Shown in pieces: positions 19,986-29,473 of a stretch of DNA of 64,000 nt (its first letter is position 1; the number at the start of each line of letters is the position of its first letter). The DNA is taken from the NCBI GenBank assembly GCA_029959605.1, contig JASCOC010000004.1, forward strand, positions 124,001-188,000, written 5' to 3'. The notes under the pieces are model-generated. The model ran no database searches, had not been told where the DNA came from, and worked only from the letters and a program-made list of their open reading frames with translations. The position numbers and the translations under genes were made by a program. Source of the stretch: Lysobacteraceae bacterium PS02340 (GTDB taxonomy: Bacteria > Pseudomonadota > Gammaproteobacteria > Xanthomonadales > Xanthomonadaceae).

Positions 19986-21137
19986 ATGCGACAAGCATCC
20001 ATTTCCCCCACCGGCCTGCGCGTCTGCGCACTGGTGATGGCCATCACGCTGGCTGCGTGCGGACAGGCGCCCGACGCGCCCGTCGCCGTGCCTTCCGAGG
20101 CGCCTGCCGGCGCGACTGCAGCTGCCGTTACCACTGCGGACCCGCCGGTTGTGGAGGAGGCCTTCGTCACCGCGCTGACGCCGGATGACAACATCGACTC
20201 TCCGGCCGCATGGACTGCGCCCGATGGTGCGACCTGGATCATCGCCACGGCGAAGGCGACCGATCGCCTGGTGATCTACGACGGCGCCACCGGCAAGACC
20301 CTGCGGACCTTCGGCACACTCGGTACAGACGAGGGCCAGCTCGACCGTCCCAACGGCGTGGCCGTGGTCGACGACCTGCTGTTCGTCGTCGAGCGCGACA
20401 ACCACCGCGTGCAGGCGCTGCGTCTGCCGGCGTTCTCGCATGTCGCGACCTTCGGCGCGGACGATCTGGTCAAACCCTACGGCCTGTGGGTGCGCAAGGT
20501 CGATGACGGTTACACGCTCTATGTCACCGATTCCTACGACGACGGCGAAGACGCGAACGGTCACGACATCCTGCCGTCGCTCGACAGACTCGACCGTCGC
20601 GTGCACCGCTATGCGATGCGCGCCGAGGGCGACGGCTTCGCGGTCGAGCCGATCGGCGCCTTCGGCGATGCGTCACCCGAAGGTGCGCTGCGCGTCGTCG
20701 AATCGATCTGGGGCGACGCCGAAAACGATCGCCTGCTGATCGCCGAAGAGGATGAAACCTACGCCAACGAGTTGAAGGTCTACGACCTCGAAGGACGCTT
20801 CTCGGGCCGGACCATCGGCCGCGACGTGTTCGGTGCCCAGGCCGAGGGCATCATGTTGAAGACCTGTGCGGGCGGCAGCGGCTGGTGGATCACGACCGAG
20901 CAGGGCAAGGGTCGGACGGTGTTCCACCTGTTCGACCGCAAGACCCTGGCGCACGCGGGCGCGGTCTCCGGGCGCATGGTCGCCAATACCGACGGCATCT
21001 GGCTGCACGACGTGGCATCGGCGCGCTTTCCCGATGGCGTGCTGTACGCGGTGCATGACGACCAGGGCGTGGTCGCGTTCGACTGGGCGCAGATCGCCCG
21101 GGCCGCCGGCCTGCCGACCTGTGGGCGCGCGGCATGA
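19986..21137 (+). CDS. Beta-propeller phytase-like lipoprotein
   Basis: 383 residues from ATG 19986 with GAGG upstream. The signal peptide ends ITLAACGQ, a good lipobox. The mature part matches beta-propeller phytase organisation: SPAAWTAPDGATWIIATAK near the N-terminus, RPNGVAVVDDLLFVVERDNH, AEGIMLKTC, WITTEQGKGRTVFHLFDR, NTDGIWLHD and FPDGVLYAVHDD at the end. These enzymes hydrolyse phytate in a calcium-dependent way and are commonly encoded beside TonB receptors. It starts 57 bases after the receptor and its stop overlaps the next start (ATGA). A non-phytase six-bladed propeller of the NHL type is the main alternative. Confidence 0.8.
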   Translation: MRQASISPTGLRVCALVMAITLAACGQAPDAPVAVPSEAPAGATAAAVTTADPPVVEEAFVTALTPDDNIDSPAAWTAPDGATWIIATAKATDRLVIYDGATGKTLRTFGTLGTDEGQLDRPNGVAVVDDLLFVVERDNHRVQALRLPAFSHVATFGADDLVKPYGLWVRKVDDGYTLYVTDSYDDGEDANGHDILPSLDRLDRRVHRYAMRAEGDGFAVEPIGAFGDASPEGALRVVESIWGDAENDRLLIAEEDETYANELKVYDLEGRFSGRTIGRDVFGAQAEGIMLKTCAGGSGWWITTEQGKGRTVFHLFDRKTLAHAGAVSGRMVANTDGIWLHDVASARFPDGVLYAVHDDQGVVAFDWAQIARAAGLPTCGRAA

Positions 21138-22537
21138 AGGCGCACGGCCTGCGCATTGCCGCGCATCTGCTGGCACTCGGTCTGGCATTGCTGCTGACGG
21201 CCGGCAGCGCCGCCGCCGATCGCACGGTGCAGACGGACGTGGAACCCAACACGCTGGTCCCCAAAGGCGTGATGCGCTACGCGCCGAGCGTGTTTCCCGA
21301 TCGCATCGTCGCTTCGCCCGCGCAGGATGCCTCGACGGGCTTCGGCGTGTCCTGGCGCACGGCCGCGTCGGTCGAGGCGCCGGTGCTGGAACTCGTCGTC
21401 GCCGGCGATTCGCCGGACATGGGCCCGCGTCGCCGCATCGCCGCGCGCAGCGCGTCGCTCGAAGGCGAGAACGGCGCGGCGCAGTTCCATCGCGCGCAGG
21501 TCGACGGCCTGCAGCCCGATACGCTCTACGCATGGCGCGTGCAGGGCGGCGGCACCTGGAGCCCGTGGATGCAGACGCGCACCGCGGCCGCGGCCGATGC
21601 GCCGTTGACGCTGCTCTATTTCGGCGACACCCAGAACAAGAACGCGAGCCTGAGCACGCGCGTGCTGCGCGAAGCGCACCGGCAGGCGCCCGACGCGAGG
21701 CTCGCGCTGTTCGCCGGCGATCTGGTCAGCGGTGGCGACGGCGAGGACGACAACGAGTGGGGCGAGTGGTTCGACGCGGTCGGTCCGCTGGCGACGATGG
21801 TCGTCAACGCACCGGCGCCCGGTAACCACGAGTACTGGGAAGAGTTCGAGGACACGCCGCAGGAGCGTCGCGTGCTCGGCGGCCACTGGCCGCGGACGTT
21901 CGCGCTGCCGGCCAATGGCGCGCCCGGTGCGGAGCAGACCAGCTACTGGTTCGACTATCACGGCGTGCGCGTGGTGGTGCTCGACGGCACGTCCGCGCTC
22001 GACCTCGGCACCGCCGAAGCGCAGGCCGCTTGGCTCGATCGCACGCTGGCCGCCAATCCGCATCCGTGGTCGATCGCACTGATCCACCAGCCGATGTATT
22101 CGCCGCGCCAGGACCGCGACAACGTCGCGCTGCGCGAGCAGGTGCTGCCGGTGCTGGAGCGCCGCCGTGTCGATCTGGTGCTGCAGGGCCACGACCACGT
22201 CTATGGCCGCCGCCCCGGCGAGGACGCGACACGCGCGACGCCGCAGTACCTCGTATCGGTGGTCGGCGCGAAGCAGTACCGCCTGTCGGACGGCGCCCGC
22301 CGCGACATGGCGCCGACCGCCGAGGACACCCAGCTGTTCCAGGTCATCCGTCTCGACGGCGACACGCTGCACTACGAATCGCGCACCGCGACCGGCCGCC
22401 TCTACGACGCGTTCGAGATCCGCGGCGCCACGCCGGAAACACGCACGCTGCACGAGATCACCGAAGGCCGCATCGCACCGCGCGACTGCGCGCGTGACGA
22501 GACGCTCAAGGGTCGCGCCGACCGGTGCTGGGAGTGA
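21134..22537 (+). CDS. Purple acid phosphatase-like metallophosphoesterase, exported
   Basis: 467 residues with an N-terminal signal peptide (HLLALGLALLLTAGSAAA). A fibronectin-like N-terminal domain (about 45-150, ASTGFGVSWRTAASVE, QVDGLQPDTLYAWRVQGGG) precedes a calcineurin-like fold with metal motifs FGDTQ, AGDLVSGG, APGNHEYW, LIHQPMYSP and LQGHDHVYGR, the order found in purple acid phosphatases. It probably removes phosphate from inositol phosphates or other monoesters in the periplasm. Overlaps phytase upstream (ATGA) and the pyrophosphatase downstream (TGATG), hence the same polycistronic unit. Confidence 0.9.
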   Translation: MKAHGLRIAAHLLALGLALLLTAGSAAADRTVQTDVEPNTLVPKGVMRYAPSVFPDRIVASPAQDASTGFGVSWRTAASVEAPVLELVVAGDSPDMGPRRRIAARSASLEGENGAAQFHRAQVDGLQPDTLYAWRVQGGGTWSPWMQTRTAAAADAPLTLLYFGDTQNKNASLSTRVLREAHRQAPDARLALFAGDLVSGGDGEDDNEWGEWFDAVGPLATMVVNAPAPGNHEYWEEFEDTPQERRVLGGHWPRTFALPANGAPGAEQTSYWFDYHGVRVVVLDGTSALDLGTAEAQAAWLDRTLAANPHPWSIALIHQPMYSPRQDRDNVALREQVLPVLERRRVDLVLQGHDHVYGRRPGEDATRATPQYLVSVVGAKQYRLSDGARRDMAPTAEDTQLFQVIRLDGDTLHYESRTATGRLYDAFEIRGATPETRTLHEITEGRIAPRDCARDETLKGRADRCWE

Positions 22538-23139
22538 TGCACGTGCGCATCCGACTGTCCGCAACGCTGCTCGCCACCGCGCTGGCCTGCGCGATCCCCT
22601 TCGCGGCGCATGCCGCGACACCGCCCGCGCACGATCGCCAGCCGGCGAACGCGCCGGAGGAGGCCGTGCTGCTGGTCGAGATTCCGGCCGGCGGTTTCAC
22701 CAAGTACGAGAGCGATGCCGAAGGCCGGATCTTCGTCGACCGGTTCCTGTCGATGCCGATGGCCTACCCGGCGAACTACGGCTCGATGCCCGGCACGCAT
22801 GCCGGCGACGGCGATCCGCTCGACGCACTGGTGCTGACGCGCGCGCCGCTGCATCCGGGCGTGCTGATCCGTTTCCGCCCGCTGGGCGTGCTGCGGATGA
22901 TCGACGGCGGCGACGCCGACGAGAAGATCATCGGCGTGCCGGCCGACGACGTGGATCCGACCTATGCCGGCATCCGGTCGATCGACGATCTGCCGGCGAT
23001 GGAGCGCGAGCGCATCGAAGCCTTCTTCCGCGTCTACAAGCACCTGCCGGCCGGCAGCAAGCGCGTGGAACTGCGTGGCTGGGGCGGCGCGGACGAGGCG
23101 CGCACGCTGATCCGCGCGACGATCGAGGCCACGCGCTGA
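22537..23139 (+). CDS. ppa: Family I inorganic pyrophosphatase with signal peptide
   Basis: 200 residues. The frame begins at ATG 22537, sharing its A with the TGA of the previous gene. Residues 1-27 (ISLSATLL-like MHVRIRLSATLLATALACAI, then PFAAHA) form a signal peptide, so unlike normal Ppa it is exported. The catalytic core is intact: FTKYE, GDGDPLDALVL (the D-x-D-P-x-D triad), DEKIIGVP, DVDPTY and FFRVYKHLP. It hydrolyses pyrophosphate to phosphate. As last gene of the receptor-phytase-phosphatase operon it likely supplies phosphate from PPi outside the cytoplasm; a cytosolic Ppa should be encoded elsewhere. Confidence 0.92.
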   Translation: MHVRIRLSATLLATALACAIPFAAHAATPPAHDRQPANAPEEAVLLVEIPAGGFTKYESDAEGRIFVDRFLSMPMAYPANYGSMPGTHAGDGDPLDALVLTRAPLHPGVLIRFRPLGVLRMIDGGDADEKIIGVPADDVDPTYAGIRSIDDLPAMERERIEAFFRVYKHLPAGSKRVELRGWGGADEARTLIRATIEATR

Positions 23140-23169
23140 GCGTCGATCGGACAGCCGACGCGCGTTCGC

Positions 23170-24603
23170 TCAACTCTCGGCGGCTTCGGCCGCCTGCGCC
23201 TCGCGCGCCGTCTGCAAGGCGGCGTCGACCGCGTTCCACGCCTGCGCGAGATCGACCGGTGCGCCACTGGTCCACACCGCCTGGACGGTACGCGTCGCCC
23301 GGATGTCGGACAGCGGGTCTCCACTGACGACCAGGACATCGGCGCGTGCGCCGGCTTCCAGCCGCCCGAGAGCGGCCTGGTCGAGGATGTCGGCGGCGAC
23401 GTGCGTGGCGGCCTGCAGGGCCTGCACCGGAGTGAGGCCGGCGCGCACCAGTGCGTCGAGTTCCTGATGCAGCGCGGGTCCAGGCAGCATGAACGGTGCG
23501 GCAGGCAGGTCGGAGCCCGCGCCGATGCGCACGTCGGCGGCCAGCAGGCGCGGCAACAGCGCCTGCATCAAGCGCTGATCGCTGCGCACGCGCGCCTGCA
23601 CGCGCGGATCGTCGACCACGCCTGACAGATAGGACCAGTAGCCGGCGAAATCAGCTGCCATCCGGTCGGCGCCGGGCAGGTCGTCGCGCGCCAAGCTGTC
23701 GGGCGAGGCGAACTGGGCGCTGTTGGCCGTCGTCGGCACCACGGCGACGCCGGATTTCGCGAGGTCGGCGACGATCACATCGAGCAGCGCCGGGTCCAGC
23801 GTGGCCGCATTGGGATCGCCGCCGAGCCGCGAGTACGCGAGTGCGGCGCCACCGAGGTGTTCCAGCGTCCGCACGCCGGAAGCGGCCGCTTGGCGCGCAT
23901 CGACGTGCGCGCCGCTCAAGCCGCGTGTCAGCACGGTGCCGAGGTCGCTCATCACCGGCAGGCCATGGCGTGCAGCGGCCTGCGTCGCCGCGTCGAAGAT
24001 GTCGGGCGGCAACTGCTCGTAGAGCTTGATCCAGTCGACGGCTCCCGCCGCCAAGGCGTCGACGACGATGTCCGCATCGGCGGGCGAGGAGAGCGTGATC
24101 GCAGGCTGTGTGCCCAGCGCGTCGGCATCGAACGGTGCGGGGCCTTCGGGCGTCAGCACGCTGACCGGACCGTCGAGTAACGGGCCGGTCGCGAACAGGC
24201 GCGGCGCGCCTGCCGTCGCGCGCAACTCGGCCAGCATGTCGAGCGTGTTGCCGGCATCGCGCACCGTGGTCACGCCGGCGGGTACGAACGCGCCGATGAA
24301 ATGCGGGCGGGCGTGGACGTGCAGGTCGATCAGTCCCGGCAGCAGCAGGGCGTCGCCGTAGTCGTGCTCGGGCGCCGCCGCGTCCCAGGTGCAGGACGTG
24401 CGCTCACCGGCGCAGTGCACGCGCTCTCCCGCGATCACCACCACGCCGCGGCCGATCACCGTGCCCGCGCGCGCATCGAACAGGCGGCCGAGCAGCACGG
24501 CATCGGCGGGCGGATCCGAAGCGGGTGGGGCGGACTCGCTGCCGCACGCCGAGAGCAGAAGCGCTGCACAGGACAGCGCGAGGACACGGGAACGTCGAAA
24601 CAT
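23170..24603 (-). CDS. Amidohydrolase-family lipoprotein
   Basis: 477 residues. The signal peptide ends LLLSACGSES (lipobox). The amidohydrolase metal site is complete: LPGLIDLHVHARPH (HxH), WIKLYEQLPP (bridging Lys), HVDARQAAASGVRTLEHLGG (two His) and IGAGSDLPAAPF (Asp). The ending DILDQAALGRLEAGARADVLVVSGDP is typical of imidazolonepropionase/prolidase-like members. It probably cleaves peptides or cyclic amides in the periplasm; substrate is not deducible. Start at 24603 chosen for the short n-region MFRRSRVLALSC; GGAAGG lies upstream; an ATG at 24621 is possible. Convergent with the pyrophosphatase. Confidence 0.9.
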   Translation of the reverse strand: MFRRSRVLALSCAALLLSACGSESAPPASDPPADAVLLGRLFDARAGTVIGRGVVVIAGERVHCAGERTSCTWDAAAPEHDYGDALLLPGLIDLHVHARPHFIGAFVPAGVTTVRDAGNTLDMLAELRATAGAPRLFATGPLLDGPVSVLTPEGPAPFDADALGTQPAITLSSPADADIVVDALAAGAVDWIKLYEQLPPDIFDAATQAAARHGLPVMSDLGTVLTRGLSGAHVDARQAAASGVRTLEHLGGAALAYSRLGGDPNAATLDPALLDVIVADLAKSGVAVVPTTANSAQFASPDSLARDDLPGADRMAADFAGYWSYLSGVVDDPRVQARVRSDQRLMQALLPRLLAADVRIGAGSDLPAAPFMLPGPALHQELDALVRAGLTPVQALQAATHVAADILDQAALGRLEAGARADVLVVSGDPLSDIRATRTVQAVWTSGAPVDLAQAWNAVDAALQTAREAQAAEAAES

Positions 24604-24738
24604 GGGCACCACACCTTCCATCGAACGCGCGGATGGCCGATGCGTGATCAGGTCGTTCCAGGCACGAAGCGCGACATCCACCGCGACTGCGCCCGGGCGG
24701 ACGCAGACCGGTGTCGGCCGCGCGGGCCGCAGACCTTA

Positions 24739-26235
24739 TCAGGCCGCGGCGGCGCTCGTCTGCCGCGGACCTTCGCGCAATGCCTTGCCGACCATCGATA
24801 CGAACAGCGCGATCTCGGCATCGTCGATGTTGAAGTGCGGAGTGAAGCGCAGCGAATTGGTGCCGCCGTGGATCACACCCAGGCCCTGTTCGCGCAGCCA
24901 TTCCTCGGTCGAGCCGGCGCCGTAGCACTTGAACTGCGGCGCGAGTTCGCAGGAGAACAGCAGGCCGGTGCCCTGGACCTTGGTGATCAGTCCGCCGAGT
25001 TCCGCCTTCAACGCTTCGAGCGCCTCGACCGACTTGCGGCCGGCGTCGCGGATGTTGGCGCGCACTTCGGGCGTGAGCTGCGCGAGCACCGCGCAGGCGA
25101 CATCCAGCGCACGCGGATTGGCGGTCATCGTGTTGCCGTAGACACCGCTCTTGTAGAGCTTCGCGGCGTGCTCGGTCACGGCGAGCACCGACAGCGGGTA
25201 CTGGCCGGCGTTGAGCGCCTTCGAGTACGTCTCCATGTCCGGCGCATCGAGCCCTTCGAAGCCCGGGTAGTCGACGACCGACAGCACGCCGTGCGCGCGC
25301 AGGCCGGCCTGGATCGAGTCGACCAGCAGCAGGCTGCCGTGGGCGCGGGTGAGTTCGCGCGCAGCGGCGTAGAACGCCGGCGGCAACGCGCGGCCCGGGT
25401 CGCCTTCACCCATCACCGGCTCCAGGAACACGGCTTCGACGAACCAGCCGTTCGCGTCCGCATCGGCGAAGGCCTGGCGCAGCGCGTCGGCGTCGTAGGG
25501 CGCGATTGCGATCAGCGAGTTCTCGTCGCGGAAGCTCGCGAGGTACTTCTTGTAGGTCGCGCGCGAGGAATCGGAATACAGCGCCGGGCGCTCGGTGCGG
25601 CCGTGGAAGCTGCCCTTGACGACGATGCGCTTGACGGTGCGGCCGGCGTGGCGGCCACCCGGATCGGTCTGCGTGCGCGTGTTGATGTCGGCGATGCGCG
25701 CGGCGAGACCGACCGATTCCGAACCGGAATTCAGGCACAGGAAGTGGCTGTACGGCGAGCCGCCGCGGGTGTGGCCGATTTCGCGGCGCAGGGCGCGGTC
25801 GAGTTTCAGCTGCGACAGGCTCGGCGTCATGATGTTGGCCATCGGCACCGGCTGCGCCATCGCGTCGATCACGGCCTTCGGCGTGTGGCCGAAGCCGAGC
25901 ATGCCGTAGCCGCCCGAATCGTGAAGCACGGCGCCCTTGAGGGTGACGATCCATGGACCGCGTGCGGTCAGCGCGACGTACGGGTTCACCGCATCGCCGG
26001 GATAGAAGTTAATATAGCCGGCCTGCACGGCGCGCGCCTGCGCGTCCTCGTCCAGGTCCAGCAGATCGGCGAAGTCCTGCTGCAGCTGCGCGTGCGCGTC
26101 GGCGGCGGCCTGCGCGGCTTCGAGAAGCTCCGGGTGCGTCCCCGAAAAGCGCTCGAGCACATCGTCCGGTAGACCGGTGGTGCGGCGCGTGCCGCCATGG
26201 GCGCGCAGCGGGGCGAGGATCTGGATCACGGACAT
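24739..26235 (-). CDS. Class III PLP-dependent aminotransferase, substrate unknown
   Basis: 498 residues from ATG 26235 with AAGGAG eight bases upstream. It has fold-type I class III features: DSGGYGMLGFGH, LNSGSESVGLAAR, VVKGSFHGRTERPALYSDSS, EPVMGEGD and the PLP lysine in DMETYSKALNAGQYPLS. The usual DE-x-Q-T-G loop reads LLVDSIQAGLRAHG, so the Asp that holds the PLP ring nitrogen is kept but the following Glu is Ser. The N-terminal 60 residues (THPELLEAAQAAADAHAQLQ) are an extension. Divergent from an Lrp/AsnC regulator, which suggests an amino acid substrate. Lysine- or ornithine-type transaminase are possibilities only. Confidence 0.85.
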   Translation of the reverse strand: MSVIQILAPLRAHGGTRRTTGLPDDVLERFSGTHPELLEAAQAAADAHAQLQQDFADLLDLDEDAQARAVQAGYINFYPGDAVNPYVALTARGPWIVTLKGAVLHDSGGYGMLGFGHTPKAVIDAMAQPVPMANIMTPSLSQLKLDRALRREIGHTRGGSPYSHFLCLNSGSESVGLAARIADINTRTQTDPGGRHAGRTVKRIVVKGSFHGRTERPALYSDSSRATYKKYLASFRDENSLIAIAPYDADALRQAFADADANGWFVEAVFLEPVMGEGDPGRALPPAFYAAARELTRAHGSLLLVDSIQAGLRAHGVLSVVDYPGFEGLDAPDMETYSKALNAGQYPLSVLAVTEHAAKLYKSGVYGNTMTANPRALDVACAVLAQLTPEVRANIRDAGRKSVEALEALKAELGGLITKVQGTGLLFSCELAPQFKCYGAGSTEEWLREQGLGVIHGGTNSLRFTPHFNIDDAEIALFVSMVGKALREGPRQTSAAAA

Positions 26236-26397
26236 GCGAATCACTCCTTGGGACGTCGGGGAGGGCCGGCAGCACGCGTTTTCGATCCCGCGGCGCCGGC
26301 GCTCTCTCCATTATCTGGACGATTCCGTCGGGCGGAAGCGACGGAACGCCGAAGGAATCGTAGAATTTCGGCAGATCGCCGAACCGTGCCCGCGCCC

Positions 26398-26829
26398 ATG
26401 TCCACCGAATCCGCCGATGTCCGCTTGCTGATGCTGCTGCGCGAGAACGCGCGCCTGTCGACCGCGGAAATCGCGCGCCGGCTGGGCCTGTCGCGCACCA
26501 CGGTGCAGAGCCGCATCGAACGACTGGAGCGCGAAGGCGTGATCAGCGGCTACACCGTGCGCGTGCGCGACGATTTCGAGCAGGGCCACATCCGCGCCCA
26601 GATCATGATCACCGTGCGTCCGCGGCAGACCACGCCGGTGGTGACCGCCCTGCGGGCGATCGATGCGGTGCGCGCATTGCATTCGGTCAGCGGGCCCTAT
26701 GACCTGATCGCGCTGGGCGTGGTGCCGACGGTGGCCGACATGGACGAACTGACCGATCGCATCGGCTGCATCGAAGGTGTCGAGCGGACGACGTCGTCGA
26801 TCATCCTGTCGACGAAGTTCGAGAGGTAA
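26398..26829 (+). CDS. Lrp/AsnC-family transcriptional regulator
   Basis: 143 residues. The N-terminal helix-turn-helix ADVRLLMLLRENARLSTAEI and RLGLSRTTVQSRIERLEREG is followed by the RAM/Lrp ligand domain with TVRPRQTTPVVTAL, VSGPYDLIALGVVP and EGVERTTSSIILSTKFER. It binds an amino acid and regulates nearby transport or metabolism. Divergent from the class III aminotransferase across 162 bases, so that enzyme is the likely target and the shared region the operator. A TAGAAT hexamer at 26361-26366 is a candidate -10. No Shine-Dalgarno is obvious. Confidence 0.92.
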   Translation: MSTESADVRLLMLLRENARLSTAEIARRLGLSRTTVQSRIERLEREGVISGYTVRVRDDFEQGHIRAQIMITVRPRQTTPVVTALRAIDAVRALHSVSGPYDLIALGVVPTVADMDELTDRIGCIEGVERTTSSIILSTKFER

Positions 26830-26862
26830 GCGGTCTTCCGCCCGTGGCGGAAGACGCATATG

Positions 26863-26995
26863 CCCCTCTCCCTCAGGGAGAGGGGAGGACCATCGGCGGA
26901 TGCCGGTGGTGGGGTGAGGGTTCGGGCTTTCCCGAAGCGCTGCGCTTTTCGATCCAGAGCGAAAAGCACCCTTACCCTAACCCCCGCTCCGCGCC
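26863..26995. repeat. Paired inverted repeats between lrp and queA
   Basis: A perfect 10-base stem CCCCTCTCCC (26863-26872) / GGGAGAGGGG (26876-26885) begins a longer structure in which GGGGTGAGGGTTCGGGCTTT (26910-26929) is matched, inverted, by the AAAAGCACCCTTACCCTAACC region (26963-26984). The remaining bases up to the queA TTG at 27154 hold no supported gene; a further CCCTCGC/GCGAGGG hairpin lies near 27000-27020. Confidence 0.75.
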
Positions 26996-27153
26996 CCAGC
27001 CCTCGCTTCGCCGCGAGGGCGTTCATCGACACGCGAGCCAGTGGCTCGCAAACGTCTCTCTTCACCCCAATGGGACAGGGGCTCAAGCTTCGCCCCGCCG
27101 ACCTCGTTGTCTGCCTTCATTACAATGTCTCCCCCGCATTCCCCGCCGATCTC

Positions 27154-28194
27154 TTGAAGAAGTCCGACTTCCACTTCGACCTGCCCGAACATCTGATCGC
27201 CCAGGCCCCCTTGGCCGAGCGGTCTGCGAGCCGCCTGCTGGTCGTGCCGCCGGGCGAGGCCGCGTTCGAGGATCGCCAGGTCCGCGACCTGCCGGACCTG
27301 CTGCAGCCGGGCGATCTGCTGATCTTCAACGACACGCGGGTGATTCCGGCGCGGCTGTTCGGGCAGAAGGACAGCGGCGGGCGCGTGGAAATCCTGATCG
27401 AGCGGCTGCTGCCCGGCAACGAGGCGCGGGCGCAGATCGGCGCGAGCAAGTCGCCCAAGCCCGGCGGCCGCATCCAGCTCGACGCCGGTGGCAGCGCCGA
27501 GGTGCTGTCGCGCGACGAGGGCTTCTATCACCTGCGGTTCGAACTCGACGACACGCTCGAATCCTGGCTGCTCAAGGCCGGGCGCATGCCGTTGCCGCCC
27601 TACATCCGGCGCGAGCCGGGCCAGGACGACGCCGAGCGCTACCAGACCGTGTTCGCGCGCGAGATCGGCGCGGTCGCGGCGCCGACGGCCGGTCTGCATT
27701 TCGACGACGCGCTGCTCGCGCGCCTGCGCGATCGCGGCGTCGACTTCGGCCACGTCACCCTGCACGTCGGCGCCGGCACCTTCCTGCCGATGCGGGTCGA
27801 GGACGTCCGCGAGCACCGCATGCACAGCGAGTGGCTCAACGTCGGCGCCGAACTCGTCGCGCAGATCCGCCGCACGAGAGAGGCGGGCGGCCGCGTGATC
27901 GCCGTCGGCACCACGGTCGTGCGTGCGCTCGAGAGCGCCAGCGTCGACGGCGAGCTGCATCCGTTCGCCGGCGAAACGCAGATCTTCATCTTCCCCGGCT
28001 ACCGCATCCGCAGCGTCGACGCGATGGTGACCAACTTCCATCTGTCCGAATCCACGCTGCTGATGCTGGTCTCGGCGTTCGCCGGCAAGGACCGCGTGTT
28101 CGCCGCCTACGATCACGCCGTGCAGGCGGAATACCGTTTCTTCTCCTACGGCGACGCGATGCTGCTGTGGGGCGCCGACGCGCCCGCCGCCTGA
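27154..28194 (+). CDS. queA: tRNA preQ1(34) S-adenosylmethionine ribosyltransferase-isomerase QueA
   Basis: 346 residues from a TTG at 27154, chosen because homologues begin [17 protein letters not shown]; the only upstream ATG in frame (27070) adds 28 unrelated residues. QueA builds the epoxyqueuosine precursor on tRNA. Diagnostic segments are [75 protein letters not shown] and [19 protein letters not shown]. It forms a queuosine operon with tgt 25 bases downstream. Confidence 0.96.
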   Translation: MKKSDFHFDLPEHLIAQAPLAERSASRLLVVPPGEAAFEDRQVRDLPDLLQPGDLLIFNDTRVIPARLFGQKDSGGRVEILIERLLPGNEARAQIGASKSPKPGGRIQLDAGGSAEVLSRDEGFYHLRFELDDTLESWLLKAGRMPLPPYIRREPGQDDAERYQTVFAREIGAVAAPTAGLHFDDALLARLRDRGVDFGHVTLHVGAGTFLPMRVEDVREHRMHSEWLNVGAELVAQIRRTREAGGRVIAVGTTVVRALESASVDGELHPFAGETQIFIFPGYRIRSVDAMVTNFHLSESTLLMLVSAFAGKDRVFAAYDHAVQAEYRFFSYGDAMLLWGADAPAA

Positions 28195-28219
28195 CCGTCG
28201 TCCGCGTTCAAGAGTCTCC

Positions 28220-29356
28220 ATGTCCAGATTGCAGTTCGAACTGATCACCACCGACGGCGTCGCGCGCCGCGGGCGCCTGACGTTTCCGCGCGGCACCATC
28301 GAAACGCCGGCCTTCATGCCGGTCGGCACCTACGGCACGGTCAAGGGCGTGCTGCCCGAGCAGGTGCGCGCGCTGGGTGCGGAGATCATCCTCGGCAACA
28401 CCTTCCATCTGTATCTGCGTCCGGGTCTCGAAGTGATCGAGGCGCATGGCGGCCTGCACGGCTTCGCGCGCTGGGACAAGCCGATCCTCACCGATTCCGG
28501 CGGTTTCCAGGTCTTCTCGCTGGCGCACAAGCGCAAGATCACCGAGGAAGGCGTGACCTTCGCCGCGCCCACCGATGGCGCCAAGGTGTTCCTCGGGCCC
28601 GAAGAGAGCATGCGCATCCAGAAGGTGCTCGACTCGGACATCGTGATGATCTTCGACGAGTGCCCGCCGGTGCAGATCGACGGCAAGCCGGTGCATCCGC
28701 GCGTGGTCGAGAAGTCCATGGAGCTGTCACTGCGCTGGGCCGCGCGTTCCAAGCGCGCGCACGAAGGCAACGACGCCGCATTGTTCGGCATCGTGCAGGG
28801 CGGCGTGCACCACGAGCTGCGCACGCGCTCGGCGGAGGGGCTCAAGGACATCGGCTTCGACGGCTACGCGATCGGCGGCCTCGCGGTCGGCGAGACCGAG
28901 GACGAACGCAACGCGATGCTCGACCACACCGCGCCGCAGCTCCCCGAAGACCGCCCGCGCTATCTGATGGGCGTGGGCCGGCCGGAAGATCTGGTCGAAG
29001 CCGTCGCGCGCGGCGTCGACATGTTCGACTGCGTGATGCCCACCCGCAACGCGCGCAACGGGCATTTCTTCACCTCGACCGGCGTGATCCGCATCCGCAA
29101 TGCGAAATTCGAGAAGGATCTGCGGCCGATCGAAGAGGGCTGCGGCTGCGAGGCCTGCAGCGGCGGTTTCACCCGTGCGTACCTGCGGCATCTGGACCGT
29201 TGCGGCGAGATGCTCGGGCCGATGCTCGGCACCCTGCACAACCTCTGGTACTACCAGACGCTCATGGCCGACATGCGCGCCGCGATCGCCGCGGGAACCT
29301 TTGCCGCGTTCCGGGAGTCTTTCTACAGCGCCCGGGCGGGGAATCCGGGCGCCTGA
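28220..29356 (+). CDS. tgt: tRNA-guanine transglycosylase
   Basis: 378 residues. Tgt exchanges G34 for preQ1 in tRNAs with GUN anticodons. The nucleophile and base-binding aspartates are in [13 protein letters not shown] and [24 protein letters not shown] and [13 protein letters not shown] complete the pocket. The zinc site is [18 protein letters not shown] (C-x-C-x2-C with H). Start [20 protein letters not shown] agrees with family length. Follows queA and precedes yajC-secDF, a widely conserved order. Confidence 0.98.
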   Translation: MSRLQFELITTDGVARRGRLTFPRGTIETPAFMPVGTYGTVKGVLPEQVRALGAEIILGNTFHLYLRPGLEVIEAHGGLHGFARWDKPILTDSGGFQVFSLAHKRKITEEGVTFAAPTDGAKVFLGPEESMRIQKVLDSDIVMIFDECPPVQIDGKPVHPRVVEKSMELSLRWAARSKRAHEGNDAALFGIVQGGVHHELRTRSAEGLKDIGFDGYAIGGLAVGETEDERNAMLDHTAPQLPEDRPRYLMGVGRPEDLVEAVARGVDMFDCVMPTRNARNGHFFTSTGVIRIRNAKFEKDLRPIEEGCGCEACSGGFTRAYLRHLDRCGEMLGPMLGTLHNLWYYQTLMADMRAAIAAGTFAAFRESFYSARAGNPGA

Positions 29357-29473
29357 GTCGTCCCGGCGACGTCTCCGGCCCCGTCACTGCCCATTCACCC
29401 GCTGCCCGGCCTGCGACCGCGCCCGGCCGTGTCATAATCGCCCGCTGTCTGTTTTCGACCCATGGATGCCCCG

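Noticed and set aside
24301-26172. A 623-residue plus-strand frame opposite the aminotransferase
   Set aside because: Antisense to a well-supported class III aminotransferase; Arg/His/Gln-rich and without motifs.
26830-27153. A preQ1 riboswitch before queA
   Set aside because: The gap is occupied by paired repeats; I could not find the short C-rich stem-loop and A-rich tail of preQ1-I.
27154-28194. A longer QueA from ATG 27070
   Set aside because: The extra residues lie partly in repeat-rich sequence and lack homology; the family begins at the KKSDFHF motif.
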